Source: Chitinophagales bacterium (GTDB taxonomy: Bacteria; Bacteroidota; Bacteroidia; Chitinophagales; JADIYW01). From it: a DNA stretch of 64,000 nt. This document shows, piece by piece, positions 1-9,723 of the stretch. Below the pieces are notes generated by a model. The model saw only the letters and a list, made by a program, of their open reading frames with translations, ran no database searches and was not told the origin of the DNA. The position numbers were made by a program, and so were the translations under genes. Each line of letters starts with the position of its first letter. Within the stretch, counting starts at the first letter, position 1. The DNA lies in the NCBI GenBank assembly GCA_020636545.1, contig JACJXS010000008.1, forward strand, positions 186,001 to 250,000, written 5' to 3'.

Positions 1-335
1 ATGCATTTACATTACCAGTTTCATCTAAAATTGATGCTCACTTAAAAAAGAAAATTATTCAAGATACTTTTAGAGATGTTTTGCCAAAAGAATTGTACAA
101 TAGACCCAAAAAAGGTTTTGAAGTGCCATTGTTACAGTGGTTTAGAACTGACTTAAAAGACTATTTGGATAAAGAGATATTTGATGAGGATTTTATTAAA
201 ACCCAAAATATTTTTAATTTGGAATATATTAGAAGTTTAAAACAACAATTATTTTCTAATAATCCTAATGATGTTCACGCAAAAATTTGGGCATTAATTG
301 TCTTTCAGAATTTTTATAAAAAATACATACTCTAA
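1..335 (+). CDS. Asparagine synthase (glutamine-hydrolysing), C-terminal end, partial
   Basis: The reading frame is open from base 3 to the stop at 335; the 5' part lies outside the window. The visible 110 residues contain the late synthetase-domain signature LPKELYNRPKKGFEVPL, followed by a helical tail, as in class-B asparagine synthases (aspartate plus glutamine plus ATP to asparagine). The TTG at 81 is internal because the frame continues upstream with sensible codons. The next two genes are convergent membrane glycosyltransferase candidates, so this may be an asparagine-synthase-like protein of a surface-glycan locus rather than the housekeeping enzyme. The family is clear from the C-terminal motif; substrate specificity cannot be judged. 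Confidence 0.85.
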   Translation, partial: AFTLPVSSKIDAHLKKKIIQDTFRDVLPKELYNRPKKGFEVPLLQWFRTDLKDYLDKEIFDEDFIKTQNIFNLEYIRSLKQQLFSNNPNDVHAKIWALIVFQNFYKKYIL

Positions 336-337
336 GA

Positions 338-1876
338 CTATATTTTTAGATACTTCATCCTAATAAAATCCTTACTTGAAAACTTATAATTATTAGACTC
401 AATAATAGCTTTTTGGATTTGTTGTTCTATTTCAGTTTTATATTTGCTATCATTTCTTACATAGAAAAATAGATTGTAACTCGGCATAGATGCTAAAGTT
501 CCAATATAAGTATGTTTTTTTTCTGCTTGAATAAAATCGTAAATTTTACCCATTGTCGATGTTTTTCCTTTTAAGTTTTCTACTTGATTTGTGAAATCAA
601 CCAGAATAACTAAGTCTGTTTTTATAGAATCAAAATAGGCTTTGTTAATATGTTGTTTAGAAAGGTAAACATCTGCTAAACCTTGAGCATCATAGAATTT
701 ACAATCGCCAATATATGGAATGACACCAGCATCGCCCAACAAAATTTTCATATCTTTGTGTCCAATTTCCTTTATAGCTTTGCCAACTTTAATGTGTCCT
801 TTTTGCATCGCAAATGGAAACATCGCATTGTTCTTTATGGATGAAATTTCAACAATATTATTGCTGAATAGACCTTTTGCAGTAATCAAAATAAGAAATA
901 TTGAAACAGCCACTAAACTTTGTTTTATCTTCTTATCTGATTTTAATTTATCAAAAATTACAATCATTCCGAAGATTATAATTGGATAGAAAATTTGAAA
1001 TCCAAATCTATTGGCATAATTCATTAATAATGCAGAAGAGCCATAAAATACATAGTATATCCCAAATGAAAGCAAAGCAGAATATCTAAAAAGTTTATGG
1101 CTTTTGGCAATGAAAAAAATTGCAAAAAAGCCTATTAAATATTGCCAAATCGTAAATGTATTATATACATAACCCCAAATTCCTAAATTATTTCCAACAG
1201 ATTTATGATAGAATGAAAGGGGTAATGGTAAGCCAAAATACAAATATCTAGCTATAAAATATAGTACACCAATACTACCAAATAGGAATAATGTTGGAAA
1301 GTATATTTTCTCTTTTTTTATTAATGCGATGTACACAAAAATAAATGCTGAGAAAATTGCACCTTCAGGACGTGTAAGCGGTAATAATAAGGCAAAAAGC
1401 CAAAGTTTGGTTTGTATTTTGTTGGAGAAATCATTTTTATCTAATAGGGTAAAAATTTCTAAAAGCAACCAAAACCAAAAAGTGGTTTCTAATCCTGCAT
1501 ATATATGAACATGTGTTTGCCAATTTGAAACATAAATTAAGATAGCCAACCTAGCCCAATATTTTTGATGAATACTGAGGTAAATTCGTCTAATAATCAA
1601 TAAAAAAAAGAAGAAAGTAATGATTTTAAAAACAATTTGAGGTTGTACTTTAATCAATGGAGGAATAACAGAAAGCATCATGTAAGTAAAACTTGTATAG
1701 GCTTCAATAAGCTCATGATCTGCATTCCAATTCCAAATTCCATAGTGAAATAAGTTGTATCCATATCGAAAACATATATACGCATCATCAACTGTCATCT
1801 GAACAAATAGAAAAAAGCCAGCAAGGATTGCTAAGAGAATGAGTAGCTTAAAGATAAAGGGAAACCTATTTTGCAT
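338..1876 (-). CDS. GT-C type polytopic membrane glycosyltransferase candidate
   Basis: A 512-residue protein with about ten hydrophobic segments and a soluble C-terminal domain (from about residue 370). Near the N-terminus, after TM1, it has VDDAYICFRYGYNL, which resembles the DDAYxxxRYxxN loop motif of bacterial GT-C enzymes that use lipid-linked sugars (ArnT/AftB-like architecture). The paired aspartates are the expected catalytic site. Its start overlaps the end of the upstream membrane gene by 11 bp, so the two are probably co-transcribed and translationally coupled. Likely role: transfer of a sugar from a polyprenyl carrier on the periplasmic face. Donor and acceptor are unknown. Confidence 0.6.
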   Translation of the reverse strand: MQNRFPFIFKLLILLAILAGFFLFVQMTVDDAYICFRYGYNLFHYGIWNWNADHELIEAYTSFTYMMLSVIPPLIKVQPQIVFKIITFFFFLLIIRRIYLSIHQKYWARLAILIYVSNWQTHVHIYAGLETTFWFWLLLEIFTLLDKNDFSNKIQTKLWLFALLLPLTRPEGAIFSAFIFVYIALIKKEKIYFPTLFLFGSIGVLYFIARYLYFGLPLPLSFYHKSVGNNLGIWGYVYNTFTIWQYLIGFFAIFFIAKSHKLFRYSALLSFGIYYVFYGSSALLMNYANRFGFQIFYPIIIFGMIVIFDKLKSDKKIKQSLVAVSIFLILITAKGLFSNNIVEISSIKNNAMFPFAMQKGHIKVGKAIKEIGHKDMKILLGDAGVIPYIGDCKFYDAQGLADVYLSKQHINKAYFDSIKTDLVILVDFTNQVENLKGKTSTMGKIYDFIQAEKKHTYIGTLASMPSYNLFFYVRNDSKYKTEIEQQIQKAIIESNNYKFSSKDFIRMKYLKI

Positions 1877-3533
1877 TATTTGGAAGTAAATCTTTTCTGT
1901 AAATAATATATTCTTTTCTATCAGGTAATTGTAATTTTACCCAACCTAAGCTTTCATAATTATTGATGAACTTAATCCAAGTAGTATCTTCAGAAAATCG
2001 CTTATCTTTTAATAAAACATCAGAAATATACATCATACCAATATCTTGTTCTTGCATCAATTGGTCGAATGGGCGGTCTTTTAAAAACTGAATATTAACT
2101 CTAAAATTTTTACCCATATAAACAGGCAAAATTTCACTGACTAAAAATGTTGTGGGTTTTACAATCTTTAAATCACGAACAGCATAGATGTATGGCAAAT
2201 AAACAGGCGTATCATATTTGTGGTAGAAACTATTGTATCTAGGATAGCTTTTAATATTTGGCGTTGCAAAAATCATAGATAATAAAATTAAAATATTTAA
2301 AAGCTTCTGATATTTGAAAGTAAAAGTATGGTTTTCAATAAATGGAATAAACAATAAATAAAACAAATAATAAATGAATGCTAATTGCAAAATGTAATAA
2401 TGTTCTCTCGGATAAATGATGATAGATGCCACCACAGAAGCACCTACTAAAATCATAATACATACTATGAAAATGAAATGTTGCTGGAATTTTTCAAGGA
2501 AAACTTGTTTGTATTTTTTTATTCCAGTGTGGTATAATAGAGCCAAAAATATAGCAATTAATAAAAGCCATTTTATTCTAAAATGAATTTTAAATAAAAA
2601 TTTTGGAAAGAATAATTCTGTTGTAAACGCAAATATTTGGGTAATATAGGAATAGAAATTTTCGGTAATATGTCTTTGCAATTCTTTTGGATTAGCTTTA
2701 TACATATCCGATAATGTCTCGCTATTGCCAAATTTATTTTTAAAAATTTGTTCCCAATATATAAAATCTGAGGCATCTCTTTTATGATTCCATTTTATAG
2801 TATTAAAAGTATAATGTTGTCCCATGGCATAATACATTCTGCCTCCATAGAGTGGAGAATGCCAAGCTAAAGTCATTAAGGCGATACAAATTAAAAATAC
2901 TACTAAAAATATTTTTTCTCTCACTGTTAGTAGCTTGTCCGTAATCTTATTTTTATATTGCTCATATAAAAAAGTAAAGAACGCTAATGTAAATAACGCC
3001 ATACTGCTCATAAAAAATTCAGGTCGAACAAACGCCATAAACAAAGCAAAACAAGCGGCTAATAAAAATATTTTTGAGAAACGTTTTGTGTATTTTGGTA
3101 GCCAACTAAAAAATATAAATATTAAGAATAAAGAATAATGAGAAACTCTTGGCCACCAATCAAAAGCAACGATAAAACTGGATAAAAATAATGCCCAAGC
3201 TAAATAGGCTGAAATAATAAAAGGAAACTTCTTTTGTCGTAGAAAAAAATATAAACCAACACTTGGCACCCACGATAAAGAAATGATTGCAAAATGATGT
3301 AAGTTGATATAATCTTTGATGAAGAAATGAAAGAATTTATAAGTTAAAGTATATATCGGAGCAAATGAACCAATTAATTGCCAAATTTTAAAATTCAATC
3401 TTTGCATATAAACGGTTTCATCAGCCATGGAAACATCTAAATAAAGTTTATAATGATTGAAAAATAGGAAAAGTGTAATTAGAGAAAAGCCTAAAAACAA
3501 TATATCTAAAAAATTCCTTTTGAAAAATTGCAT
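1866..3533 (-). CDS. Polytopic membrane protein, probable GT-C glycosyltransferase relative
   Basis: A 555-residue protein with about ten to twelve hydrophobic segments and a soluble C-terminal region (from about residue 450). After TM1 there is MADETVYMQRLNF, where an acidic DE pair sits in the first periplasmic loop as in GT-C transferases. It is first in a two-gene leftward unit with the smaller transferase-like gene (11-bp overlap), so the pair probably acts on the same surface glycan. I recognise no specific family, so the assignment rests on topology, the loop motif and the neighbour. Confidence 0.5.
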   Translation of the reverse strand: MQFFKRNFLDILFLGFSLITLFLFFNHYKLYLDVSMADETVYMQRLNFKIWQLIGSFAPIYTLTYKFFHFFIKDYINLHHFAIISLSWVPSVGLYFFLRQKKFPFIISAYLAWALFLSSFIVAFDWWPRVSHYSLFLIFIFFSWLPKYTKRFSKIFLLAACFALFMAFVRPEFFMSSMALFTLAFFTFLYEQYKNKITDKLLTVREKIFLVVFLICIALMTLAWHSPLYGGRMYYAMGQHYTFNTIKWNHKRDASDFIYWEQIFKNKFGNSETLSDMYKANPKELQRHITENFYSYITQIFAFTTELFFPKFLFKIHFRIKWLLLIAIFLALLYHTGIKKYKQVFLEKFQQHFIFIVCIMILVGASVVASIIIYPREHYYILQLAFIYYLFYLLFIPFIENHTFTFKYQKLLNILILLSMIFATPNIKSYPRYNSFYHKYDTPVYLPYIYAVRDLKIVKPTTFLVSEILPVYMGKNFRVNIQFLKDRPFDQLMQEQDIGMMYISDVLLKDKRFSEDTTWIKFINNYESLGWVKLQLPDRKEYIIYRKDLLPNNAK

Positions 3534-3605
3534 CTTAACGAAAAACTGTACTAAGATACAATATTTTTAGTAATGAATAAGTAATAGAAATACTAAATAT
3601 ATCTA

Positions 3606-3818
3606 TTATTTGAGCTCTTCATACTCAATTGTTTCAGCATCATCAAATGTTGATTGTCCATTGTTTGGATTGGACTGTTGGCTGTAATTGTTAGTTTCTA
3701 CACGTTGTTTCTTAGGTGCATTCGACAAAGGTGTTTGCTGTTTCTTTTTGCCAAATAATTCATTGACAATTTTGTAACCTAAGAGAAAGATAATAATATA
3801 TTTTAATACCTTGAGCAT
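3606..3818 (-). CDS. Small single-TM protein, DUF4834-like
   Basis: 70 residues: one hydrophobic N-terminal helix (about residues 4-18), then FGKKKQQ and a polar, low-complexity tail rich in Q, N and S that ends in acidic residues. The layout resembles the small Bacteroidota DUF4834 proteins, which often lie near core metabolic genes. No enzymatic motif is present. It is separated from purA by a 222-bp divergent intergenic region. Function unknown. Confidence 0.5.
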   Translation of the reverse strand: MLKVLKYIIIFLLGYKIVNELFGKKKQQTPLSNAPKKQRVETNNYSQQSNPNNGQSTFDDAETIEYEELK

Positions 3819-4040
3819 AATACAAAAATAGAATATAAAGAATAATCTAAAAGTTAAATTTAATAAAATAAATTTACCTATTTAAGTTAATAATTTTTTA
3901 TATAAATATCTAATAATCAAATGTATATGTGTTTAACTCGTATCTTTTTATTAGAATAACAAAAAAATGACGTTTAAAAATTGGTTATACTGAAATAATT
4001 TCTCAATTTCAGACTTTAGTAATTTCAAAAAATAAAGAAA

Positions 4041-5294
4041 ATGAAAGTAGATGTAATTCTTGGTTTGCAGTGGGGCGATGAAGGTAAAGGAAAAATTGTC
4101 GATTTTTTAGCAGACAAGTATGATGTGATTGCAAGATTTCAAGGTGGGCCTAATGCTGGTCATACTTTAGTGATTGATGGTAAAAAACATGTATTGCATA
4201 CCATTCCATCTGGAATTTTTAGAGCAGATAAAATCAATTTTATTGGAAATGGTGTTGTAATTGACCCAGTTACTTTATTAAAAGAAATTAGAACAATTGA
4301 AAAAGAAGGTATTGATGTCAGCAAAAGATTGATTATTGCCAAAAGAGCAAATATTATCCTACCTACACATAAAATTTTAGATGCAGCATCGGAAGCTTCA
4401 AAAGGCGATTCGAAAATTGGTTCTACTTTGAAAGGAATTGGACCAACCTATATGGATAAAACTGGAAGAAATGGTTTGAGAATGGGGGATATTTTAGAAA
4501 CAGATTTTAAAGTAAAATATGAATTGCTAAAAAATAAGCATTTGCAATTACTACAAATCTATGATTATAACTTTGATTTAAAACCTATGGAAGAAGAATG
4601 GTTTGCAGCGATTGAAGAATTAAAAAAATATCAACAAGAAGAGTCTGTTTATTTTATAAATAATCTTTTAAAAGATGGGAAAAGAATTTTAGCAGAAGGC
4701 GCTCAAGGTTCTATGTTGGATATTGATTTCGGAACATACCCATTTGTAACATCTTCCAATACGATTACAGCCGCTGTTTGTACAGGTTTGGGCTTAGCTC
4801 CAAGTACAATAGGTAAGGTAATTGGAATTACAAAAGCTTATTGTACAAGAGTAGGAAGTGGCCCATTCCCAACAGAATTAGATAATGAAGTGGGTGAAGA
4901 AATTAGAAAAGAAGGTGGCGAATTTGGTGCAACAACAGGTCGCCCAAGACGTTGTGGTTGGATAGATTTACCAGCCTTAAAATATACTTGCTTGGTAAAT
5001 GGTGTTACTGATTTAGTTATTACAAAAGCAGATGTTTTAGAAGCATTTTATGAGTTTGGCGTATGTACAAGTTATCAATATAATGGGAATACAACACAAG
5101 AATTACCTTATGATATGATTAATGCTGATATAAAACCAAATTTTGAATATCGTCCATCTTGGGAGCATTTTTCTTATACCGATAAATTACCAGAAACCCT
5201 ACAATCTTATGTAAATTTTATTGAGGAATATTTAGATACAAAGGTTAGTATGGTTTCAAACGGACCAGAGCGTGAGGCAATTATTGAATTGTAA
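4041..5294 (+). CDS. purA: Adenylosuccinate synthetase
   Basis: 417 residues, near the family norm of about 425-430. It catalyses IMP + aspartate + GTP to adenylosuccinate, the first committed step to AMP, in the cytosol. The N-terminal P-loop GLQWGDEGKGKIVD includes the catalytic Asp, and GPNAGHT follows. Later come the signature GIGPTYMDKTGRNGLRMGD near residue 135, AEGAQGSMLDIDFGTYPFVTSSN (residues about 225-247) and TTGRPRRCGW near residue 300. The ATG start is followed directly by the conserved strand, so no alternative start is needed. A PabB-like gene follows 14 bp downstream, so the two are probably co-transcribed. Confidence 0.97.
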   Translation: MKVDVILGLQWGDEGKGKIVDFLADKYDVIARFQGGPNAGHTLVIDGKKHVLHTIPSGIFRADKINFIGNGVVIDPVTLLKEIRTIEKEGIDVSKRLIIAKRANIILPTHKILDAASEASKGDSKIGSTLKGIGPTYMDKTGRNGLRMGDILETDFKVKYELLKNKHLQLLQIYDYNFDLKPMEEEWFAAIEELKKYQQEESVYFINNLLKDGKRILAEGAQGSMLDIDFGTYPFVTSSNTITAAVCTGLGLAPSTIGKVIGITKAYCTRVGSGPFPTELDNEVGEEIRKEGGEFGATTGRPRRCGWIDLPALKYTCLVNGVTDLVITKADVLEAFYEFGVCTSYQYNGNTTQELPYDMINADIKPNFEYRPSWEHFSYTDKLPETLQSYVNFIEEYLDTKVSMVSNGPEREAIIEL

Positions 5295-5308
5295 AACAAT
5301 TACTGAAA

Positions 5309-6601
5309 ATGCATCAATTTTATACATTTTCAGTAGATGATATTTCTATTTTTAAAGAGAAAGTTTTAAAATTGTCTAGCATAGTAAATAACTTTTGTTA
5401 TTTAGATGCTAATAATTATACGGGATATCCTTATTCTTCCTTTGGCTCTTTTTTTGCAATAGATGCTATTCATACGATTACATTTTCGAGAGAAGATAAA
5501 AATATATTACAACAATTTGAAGTTTTTAGAAAAGCACATCAATCGTGGCTTTTTGGCTTTTTAAGTTATGAATTAAAGAATGATATTGAATATGGAACAC
5601 TATATTCTAATAATATTGATGGAATTGACAATCCAGTTTTGAATTTTTTTATACCAAAATATATAATCAAAATTGAAGATAAAAAAGTAGAATTGGGTGT
5701 GCTGAATATTGATGCGGTTCAAGAATTTGAAACATTATTAAATCAAGCAGAGCAAATTATAAAAACAGCCTCTGAAGTCAAGATAAAACATAGAATTACA
5801 AAAGAGCAATATGTTGAAAATGTCCGACTAATTCAAGAGCAAATTAGAATTGGAAATGTTTATGAAATGAATTTTTGTCAAGAGTTTTATTCCGAAAATT
5901 CAAAGATAGATACATTGGAAACATTCCGAAAACTCAATGAATTATCACAAGCACCATTCAGTTGTTATTTTAAAAACAACCAGAATTATTTGATGTGTGC
6001 AAGTCCAGAAAGATTTCTTAAAAAATCAAAGCAAAAACTAATTACTCAACCAATAAAAGGTACAAGAAAAAGAAGTATTAATACCATTGAAGATAATAAC
6101 AATAAACAAGAGCTATTGTCTAATGAAAAAGAGTTGAGTGAGAATGTTATGATTGTAGATTTGGTTCGAAATGATTTTTCAAAAATTGCTACTAAAAATA
6201 GTGTACAAGTAGAAGAACTTTTTGGTTTATATTCTTTCAAGCAAGTACATCAATTAATTTCTACGATAAGCTGCCAAATTGGAGAAGAAAAATCGTTTAA
6301 AGATATTATTGAGGCGATGTTTCCGATGGGAAGCATGACAGGTGCTCCAAAGTTGGCAGCCATGCAATTGGCTGAAAAATACGAACAAACACAAAGAGGC
6401 ATGTATTCTGGTGCGGTTGGATATATTACACCTAAAGGAAATTTTGATTTTAATGTAGTTATCCGAAGTATTTTATACAATGCTAAAAATCAGTATGTGT
6501 CCATACAAACAGGAAGTGCCATAACGATTGAATCTATTGCAGAGCAAGAATATGAAGAGTGTTTGGTAAAGGCTCAAGCTCTTTTTGAGGCTTTGAAATA
6601 A
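5309..6601 (+). CDS. pabB: Aminodeoxychorismate synthase component I-like (chorismate-binding) protein
   Basis: 430 residues. The chorismate-binding domain spans about residue 160 to the end and contains GNVYEMNFCQEF, PIKGTRKRS, ENVMIVDLVRND, the GSMTGAPK signature and QTGSAIT near the C-terminus. PIKGT is typical of PabB rather than TrpE. It would convert chorismate plus glutamine-derived ammonia to 4-amino-4-deoxychorismate for folate synthesis. No PabA glutaminase or PabC lyase is adjacent here. It lies 14 bp after purA. Confidence 0.85.
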   Translation: MHQFYTFSVDDISIFKEKVLKLSSIVNNFCYLDANNYTGYPYSSFGSFFAIDAIHTITFSREDKNILQQFEVFRKAHQSWLFGFLSYELKNDIEYGTLYSNNIDGIDNPVLNFFIPKYIIKIEDKKVELGVLNIDAVQEFETLLNQAEQIIKTASEVKIKHRITKEQYVENVRLIQEQIRIGNVYEMNFCQEFYSENSKIDTLETFRKLNELSQAPFSCYFKNNQNYLMCASPERFLKKSKQKLITQPIKGTRKRSINTIEDNNNKQELLSNEKELSENVMIVDLVRNDFSKIATKNSVQVEELFGLYSFKQVHQLISTISCQIGEEKSFKDIIEAMFPMGSMTGAPKLAAMQLAEKYEQTQRGMYSGAVGYITPKGNFDFNVVIRSILYNAKNQYVSIQTGSAITIESIAEQEYEECLVKAQALFEALK

Positions 6602-6656
6602 CTAATTTTAACAGTCTTCGTAAATAGACTTTCACAATAAAAAGTATTTAAAATCA

Positions 6657-6664
6657 TACCTTTG
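6657..6664 (+). promoter_or_regulatory. Bacteroidota-type -7 promoter element (TACCTTTG)
   Basis: TACCTTTG matches the Bacteroidota housekeeping -7 consensus TAnnTTTG exactly and ends 16 bp before the DUF423 start codon. A clear -33 TTTG is not seen at the expected distance. It probably drives the DUF423 and outer-membrane-protein pair. Confidence 0.5.
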
Positions 6665-6680
6665 TACTAAAATTTAGTAT

Positions 6681-7076
6681 ATGTATAAGTTATTTGGTCT
6701 AATTGCTTCTGCTTATGGCATTATTGCAGTGATTTTAGGAGCTTTTGGGGCTCATGCACTCAAAACAAAATTAGATGATTATCAACATCAAATTTATGAT
6801 AAAGCGGTGCATTATCAATTTTTTCATATTGTCGCTTTAATGGCAGTATTCTTATTGTCAAAATTTTATCCTTCTAAAGCATTGAATTTATCAGGTTGGT
6901 TTTTTACAATGGGTACTTTGTTATTTAGTGGCTCTTTATACTTATTAGCAACACGGCATTTATTGGGACTTGATAATTTTTCAAAAGTATTAGGTCCAGT
7001 AACACCATTAGGAGGATTGTCTTTTATTGTCGGGTGGGTTTTTTTGTTTGTGGCTATTCTAAAAATCAAAGCATAA
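6681..7076 (+). CDS. DUF423 family small membrane protein
   Basis: 131 residues with four predicted membrane helices. The N-terminal GAFGAHALK motif, the AVHYQFFH segment after it, and PVTPLGGLSFIVGW near the C-terminus are characteristic of DUF423 (YgdD-like) inner-membrane proteins. Function of the family is not established. The stop codon overlaps the start of the next gene (TAATG), which suggests translational coupling with the outer-membrane protein. Confidence 0.85.
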   Translation: MYKLFGLIASAYGIIAVILGAFGAHALKTKLDDYQHQIYDKAVHYQFFHIVALMAVFLLSKFYPSKALNLSGWFFTMGTLLFSGSLYLLATRHLLGLDNFSKVLGPVTPLGGLSFIVGWVFLFVAILKIKA

Positions 7077-9583
7077 TGTATTATAGGTGTATTTTTCTAT
7101 TTCTTTTTTTATTCTTTTCTTTTAATAAATTAAGTGCTCAAAATTCAGAAAGCATTAACCCAAAAGACGCTCCAGCCATTGGACGAGTTTTTGGAAAAGT
7201 TGTAGATGCTACAAATTATCAAGCCTTGAGTTACGCTACTGTTTTTCTTTCCAATTTAAAAGACAGCACGATTCAATATGCTAATTTGGTGGATGATGAC
7301 GGAAAATTTGAAATCTCAACTATTAAAATTGGTGCTTATAAATTAATCATCAATTATTTAGGATATAAAGATTATGTGATTGAAAAGTTGTTGATTATAC
7401 CACCTGATAAAATCAATCAAGATATTGGAATAATTAAAGTGGAAGAAGACAGCAAAGTGTTGCAAGAAGTACAAATCGTTGGCGAAAAAGCATTGATGCA
7501 ATTGCAGGCGGATAAAAAAGTATTTAATGTAGAAAAAAGTGCATTAAGTGCTGGGGGTTCGGTTGTAGATGTATTGAGACAAACGCCCACTATTGATGTA
7601 GATGCCGACGGAAATATTTCTACACGAGGCTCTGGAAATTTGCAAGTTTATATTAATGGTAAACCTTCTGGAATTACTGGAGCAAATAAACAAGCTGTAT
7701 TAGATGCTATTCCAGCAAGTGCTATCGAAAGTATTGAAATTATGAATAATCCAAATGCCAAATTTGATGCCGAAGGTGAAGCTGGAATTATTAATATTAT
7801 CCTCAAAAAAAATTACACTAAAGGCATAAACGGAAGTGTGTATGTTGGTTATCGAACAGTATATAAAAATAGTTTAGGAGCATCTATCAATTTTAGGAAA
7901 AAGAAAATTGGGGTCACAACTTCTTATAATTTTAAGTTCCATGAAACACATTGGAGTGGATATGATAGAAGAAAAAACATTAACCAAGATAGCTCCTTTT
8001 TTTATTTGAATACAGATAATAAAGGATTGCAAAAGCATAGTTATTTTAATACAATTAGTACGCAGTTGGATTATGATATTAATGAAAAAAATACCATTAC
8101 AATTGGGAGTTTGTTTGGTTCTAATTGGCGAGAGAATACAGGCACAACACAATATAATTTCTTAGATGAAAATCAAAGTACTTACAATTATTTTGAACGA
8201 TATAGACATACTAAGAAATTTAATTGGAATGTAGATGCAAATGTATATTATACTAAAACTTTTAAATCTAATAAGCATAATTTGATTGTCGCTTCTAATT
8301 ATTCTATTTCGGTAGATAAAGATGATCCTCAATACCAACAACAAGCTTTTTTGAATGATAAAACCATCGATTTTAACATTCCACGCTCTATAGAAAATAA
8401 TAGAACAAAAGATAGAGCACATTCTTATCAAATCCAAGTTGATTATTCACAACCATTTGATAAATCTAAATCTTTATTAGAAGTTGGTACAAAAGTTACT
8501 TATAGGAACTTAATCAATGATTTCTATGCTGATTCATTGAATAGAGCCACCAATATGATTATCCTAAATAATGGTTTGACGAATAATTTTAAGTATCAAG
8601 AAATTGTGAATGCTGTTTATGGCGTATTTAGCGGTGCTTATAAAAAATTCTCCTACAAAACAGGATTAAGAATGGAGCAAACAAATATTTTTGGAAGTCA
8701 AAGTGTTGGGAATTTGGACTTTAATCGTCATTACTATGATTTCTTCCCATCTATATTTTTAGCACAAGAATTTAAAAATAATCATAAGTTACAATTTCAA
8801 TATCGAAGAAGCATTAATCGTCCATCTGCCCATCAGTTAAATCCATTTGGAGAACAACAAGACCCATTTAATATACGCAAAGGAAATCCACTTTTATTGC
8901 CAATTTATACAAACGCAGTTGAATTAAGTTATGTGAAAAATTTTAAGAAATTATTTTTAACCACAACAGTTTATTATCGTCAATCTAAAAATCCATATAC
9001 TATGTTTAGAACTGTAGATAGTACAGGTATATCTATTATTGATTTTGGCAATTTAGATAAAGGGCGAAATATTGGAACAGAAATTATTGCTCGTATTCAA
9101 TTGACAAAATGGTGGAATTTAATGGCAAATACCAATGTATTTTATAATATGTTGGAAGGTAAAGTTCCTAATTTAGAAGTATCGCAAGATGCTAATAGTA
9201 TGACTTGGAATTTGCGATTAATCAGTACGATGAAGGTTTGGAAAACAGGAGAAATTCAGCTCATGTGGTTTTATAGAGGTAAGAATAAATTTCTACAAGG
9301 CGAAATCAGACCAATGTCTTTCTTTAATATAGGATTCCGAAAAGATTTCTTGAAAGATAATAAAGCTAGTATAGCATTTAATTTTACGGATGTTTTCCGA
9401 ACACAAAGTTTTAGAATTATAAATAAAGGTGCAAATTTTGAAGGAAATACCAAACGAAATTGGGATAGTACAATTGCTTCTATAACATTTACTTATAAAT
9501 TTGGTAAGCAAGATAGCAAGCCAGCACAGCAACAAAAAAAGCAAGACGATAATAATCAAGGAATTGATGGAGGTGGGTTTTAA
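7076..9583 (+). CDS. Outer-membrane beta-barrel (TonB-dependent receptor-like) protein
   Basis: About 835 residues from the ATG at 7076; an upstream in-frame ATG at 7034 lies inside the previous gene. The sequence starts with a signal peptide (MYYRCIFLFLFLFF, cleavage near LSAQ). A carboxypeptidase-like regulatory domain follows (GRVFGKVVDATNYQALSYA), then a plug domain with VVDVLRQTPTIDVDADGN and VYINGKPSG, then a long barrel of alternating aromatic strands. The C-terminus ends in a K/Q/D-rich tail. It belongs to the Bacteroidota outer-membrane beta-barrel family related to SusC/FecA. Substrate unknown; no SusD partner is adjacent. It is coupled to the DUF423 gene. Confidence 0.85.
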   Translation: MYYRCIFLFLFLFFSFNKLSAQNSESINPKDAPAIGRVFGKVVDATNYQALSYATVFLSNLKDSTIQYANLVDDDGKFEISTIKIGAYKLIINYLGYKDYVIEKLLIIPPDKINQDIGIIKVEEDSKVLQEVQIVGEKALMQLQADKKVFNVEKSALSAGGSVVDVLRQTPTIDVDADGNISTRGSGNLQVYINGKPSGITGANKQAVLDAIPASAIESIEIMNNPNAKFDAEGEAGIINIILKKNYTKGINGSVYVGYRTVYKNSLGASINFRKKKIGVTTSYNFKFHETHWSGYDRRKNINQDSSFFYLNTDNKGLQKHSYFNTISTQLDYDINEKNTITIGSLFGSNWRENTGTTQYNFLDENQSTYNYFERYRHTKKFNWNVDANVYYTKTFKSNKHNLIVASNYSISVDKDDPQYQQQAFLNDKTIDFNIPRSIENNRTKDRAHSYQIQVDYSQPFDKSKSLLEVGTKVTYRNLINDFYADSLNRATNMIILNNGLTNNFKYQEIVNAVYGVFSGAYKKFSYKTGLRMEQTNIFGSQSVGNLDFNRHYYDFFPSIFLAQEFKNNHKLQFQYRRSINRPSAHQLNPFGEQQDPFNIRKGNPLLLPIYTNAVELSYVKNFKKLFLTTTVYYRQSKNPYTMFRTVDSTGISIIDFGNLDKGRNIGTEIIARIQLTKWWNLMANTNVFYNMLEGKVPNLEVSQDANSMTWNLRLISTMKVWKTGEIQLMWFYRGKNKFLQGEIRPMSFFNIGFRKDFLKDNKASIAFNFTDVFRTQSFRIINKGANFEGNTKRNWDSTIASITFTYKFGKQDSKPAQQQKKQDDNNQGIDGGGF

Positions 9584-9670
9584 TTGATGGAAACTTTTTC
9601 CTAAAGTATGATTGTTGTCTTGTTTGATTGTATTTAATTTTTGAAACTTAACTAATGATAAGTAACCGTA

Positions 9671-9701
9671 TTTGGTTATTTAAAAAATAGTTTTATCTTT
9701 G
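9671..9701 (+). promoter_or_regulatory. Bacteroidota housekeeping promoter, -33 TTTG and -7 TATCTTTG
   Basis: TTTG at 9671-9674, a 19-bp spacer and TATCTTTG at 9694-9701 form a near-ideal phylum-type promoter. It lies 22 bp before the lipoprotein start codon at 9724. Confidence 0.75.
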
Positions 9702-9723
9702 TTAATAAATTAATACACTAAAA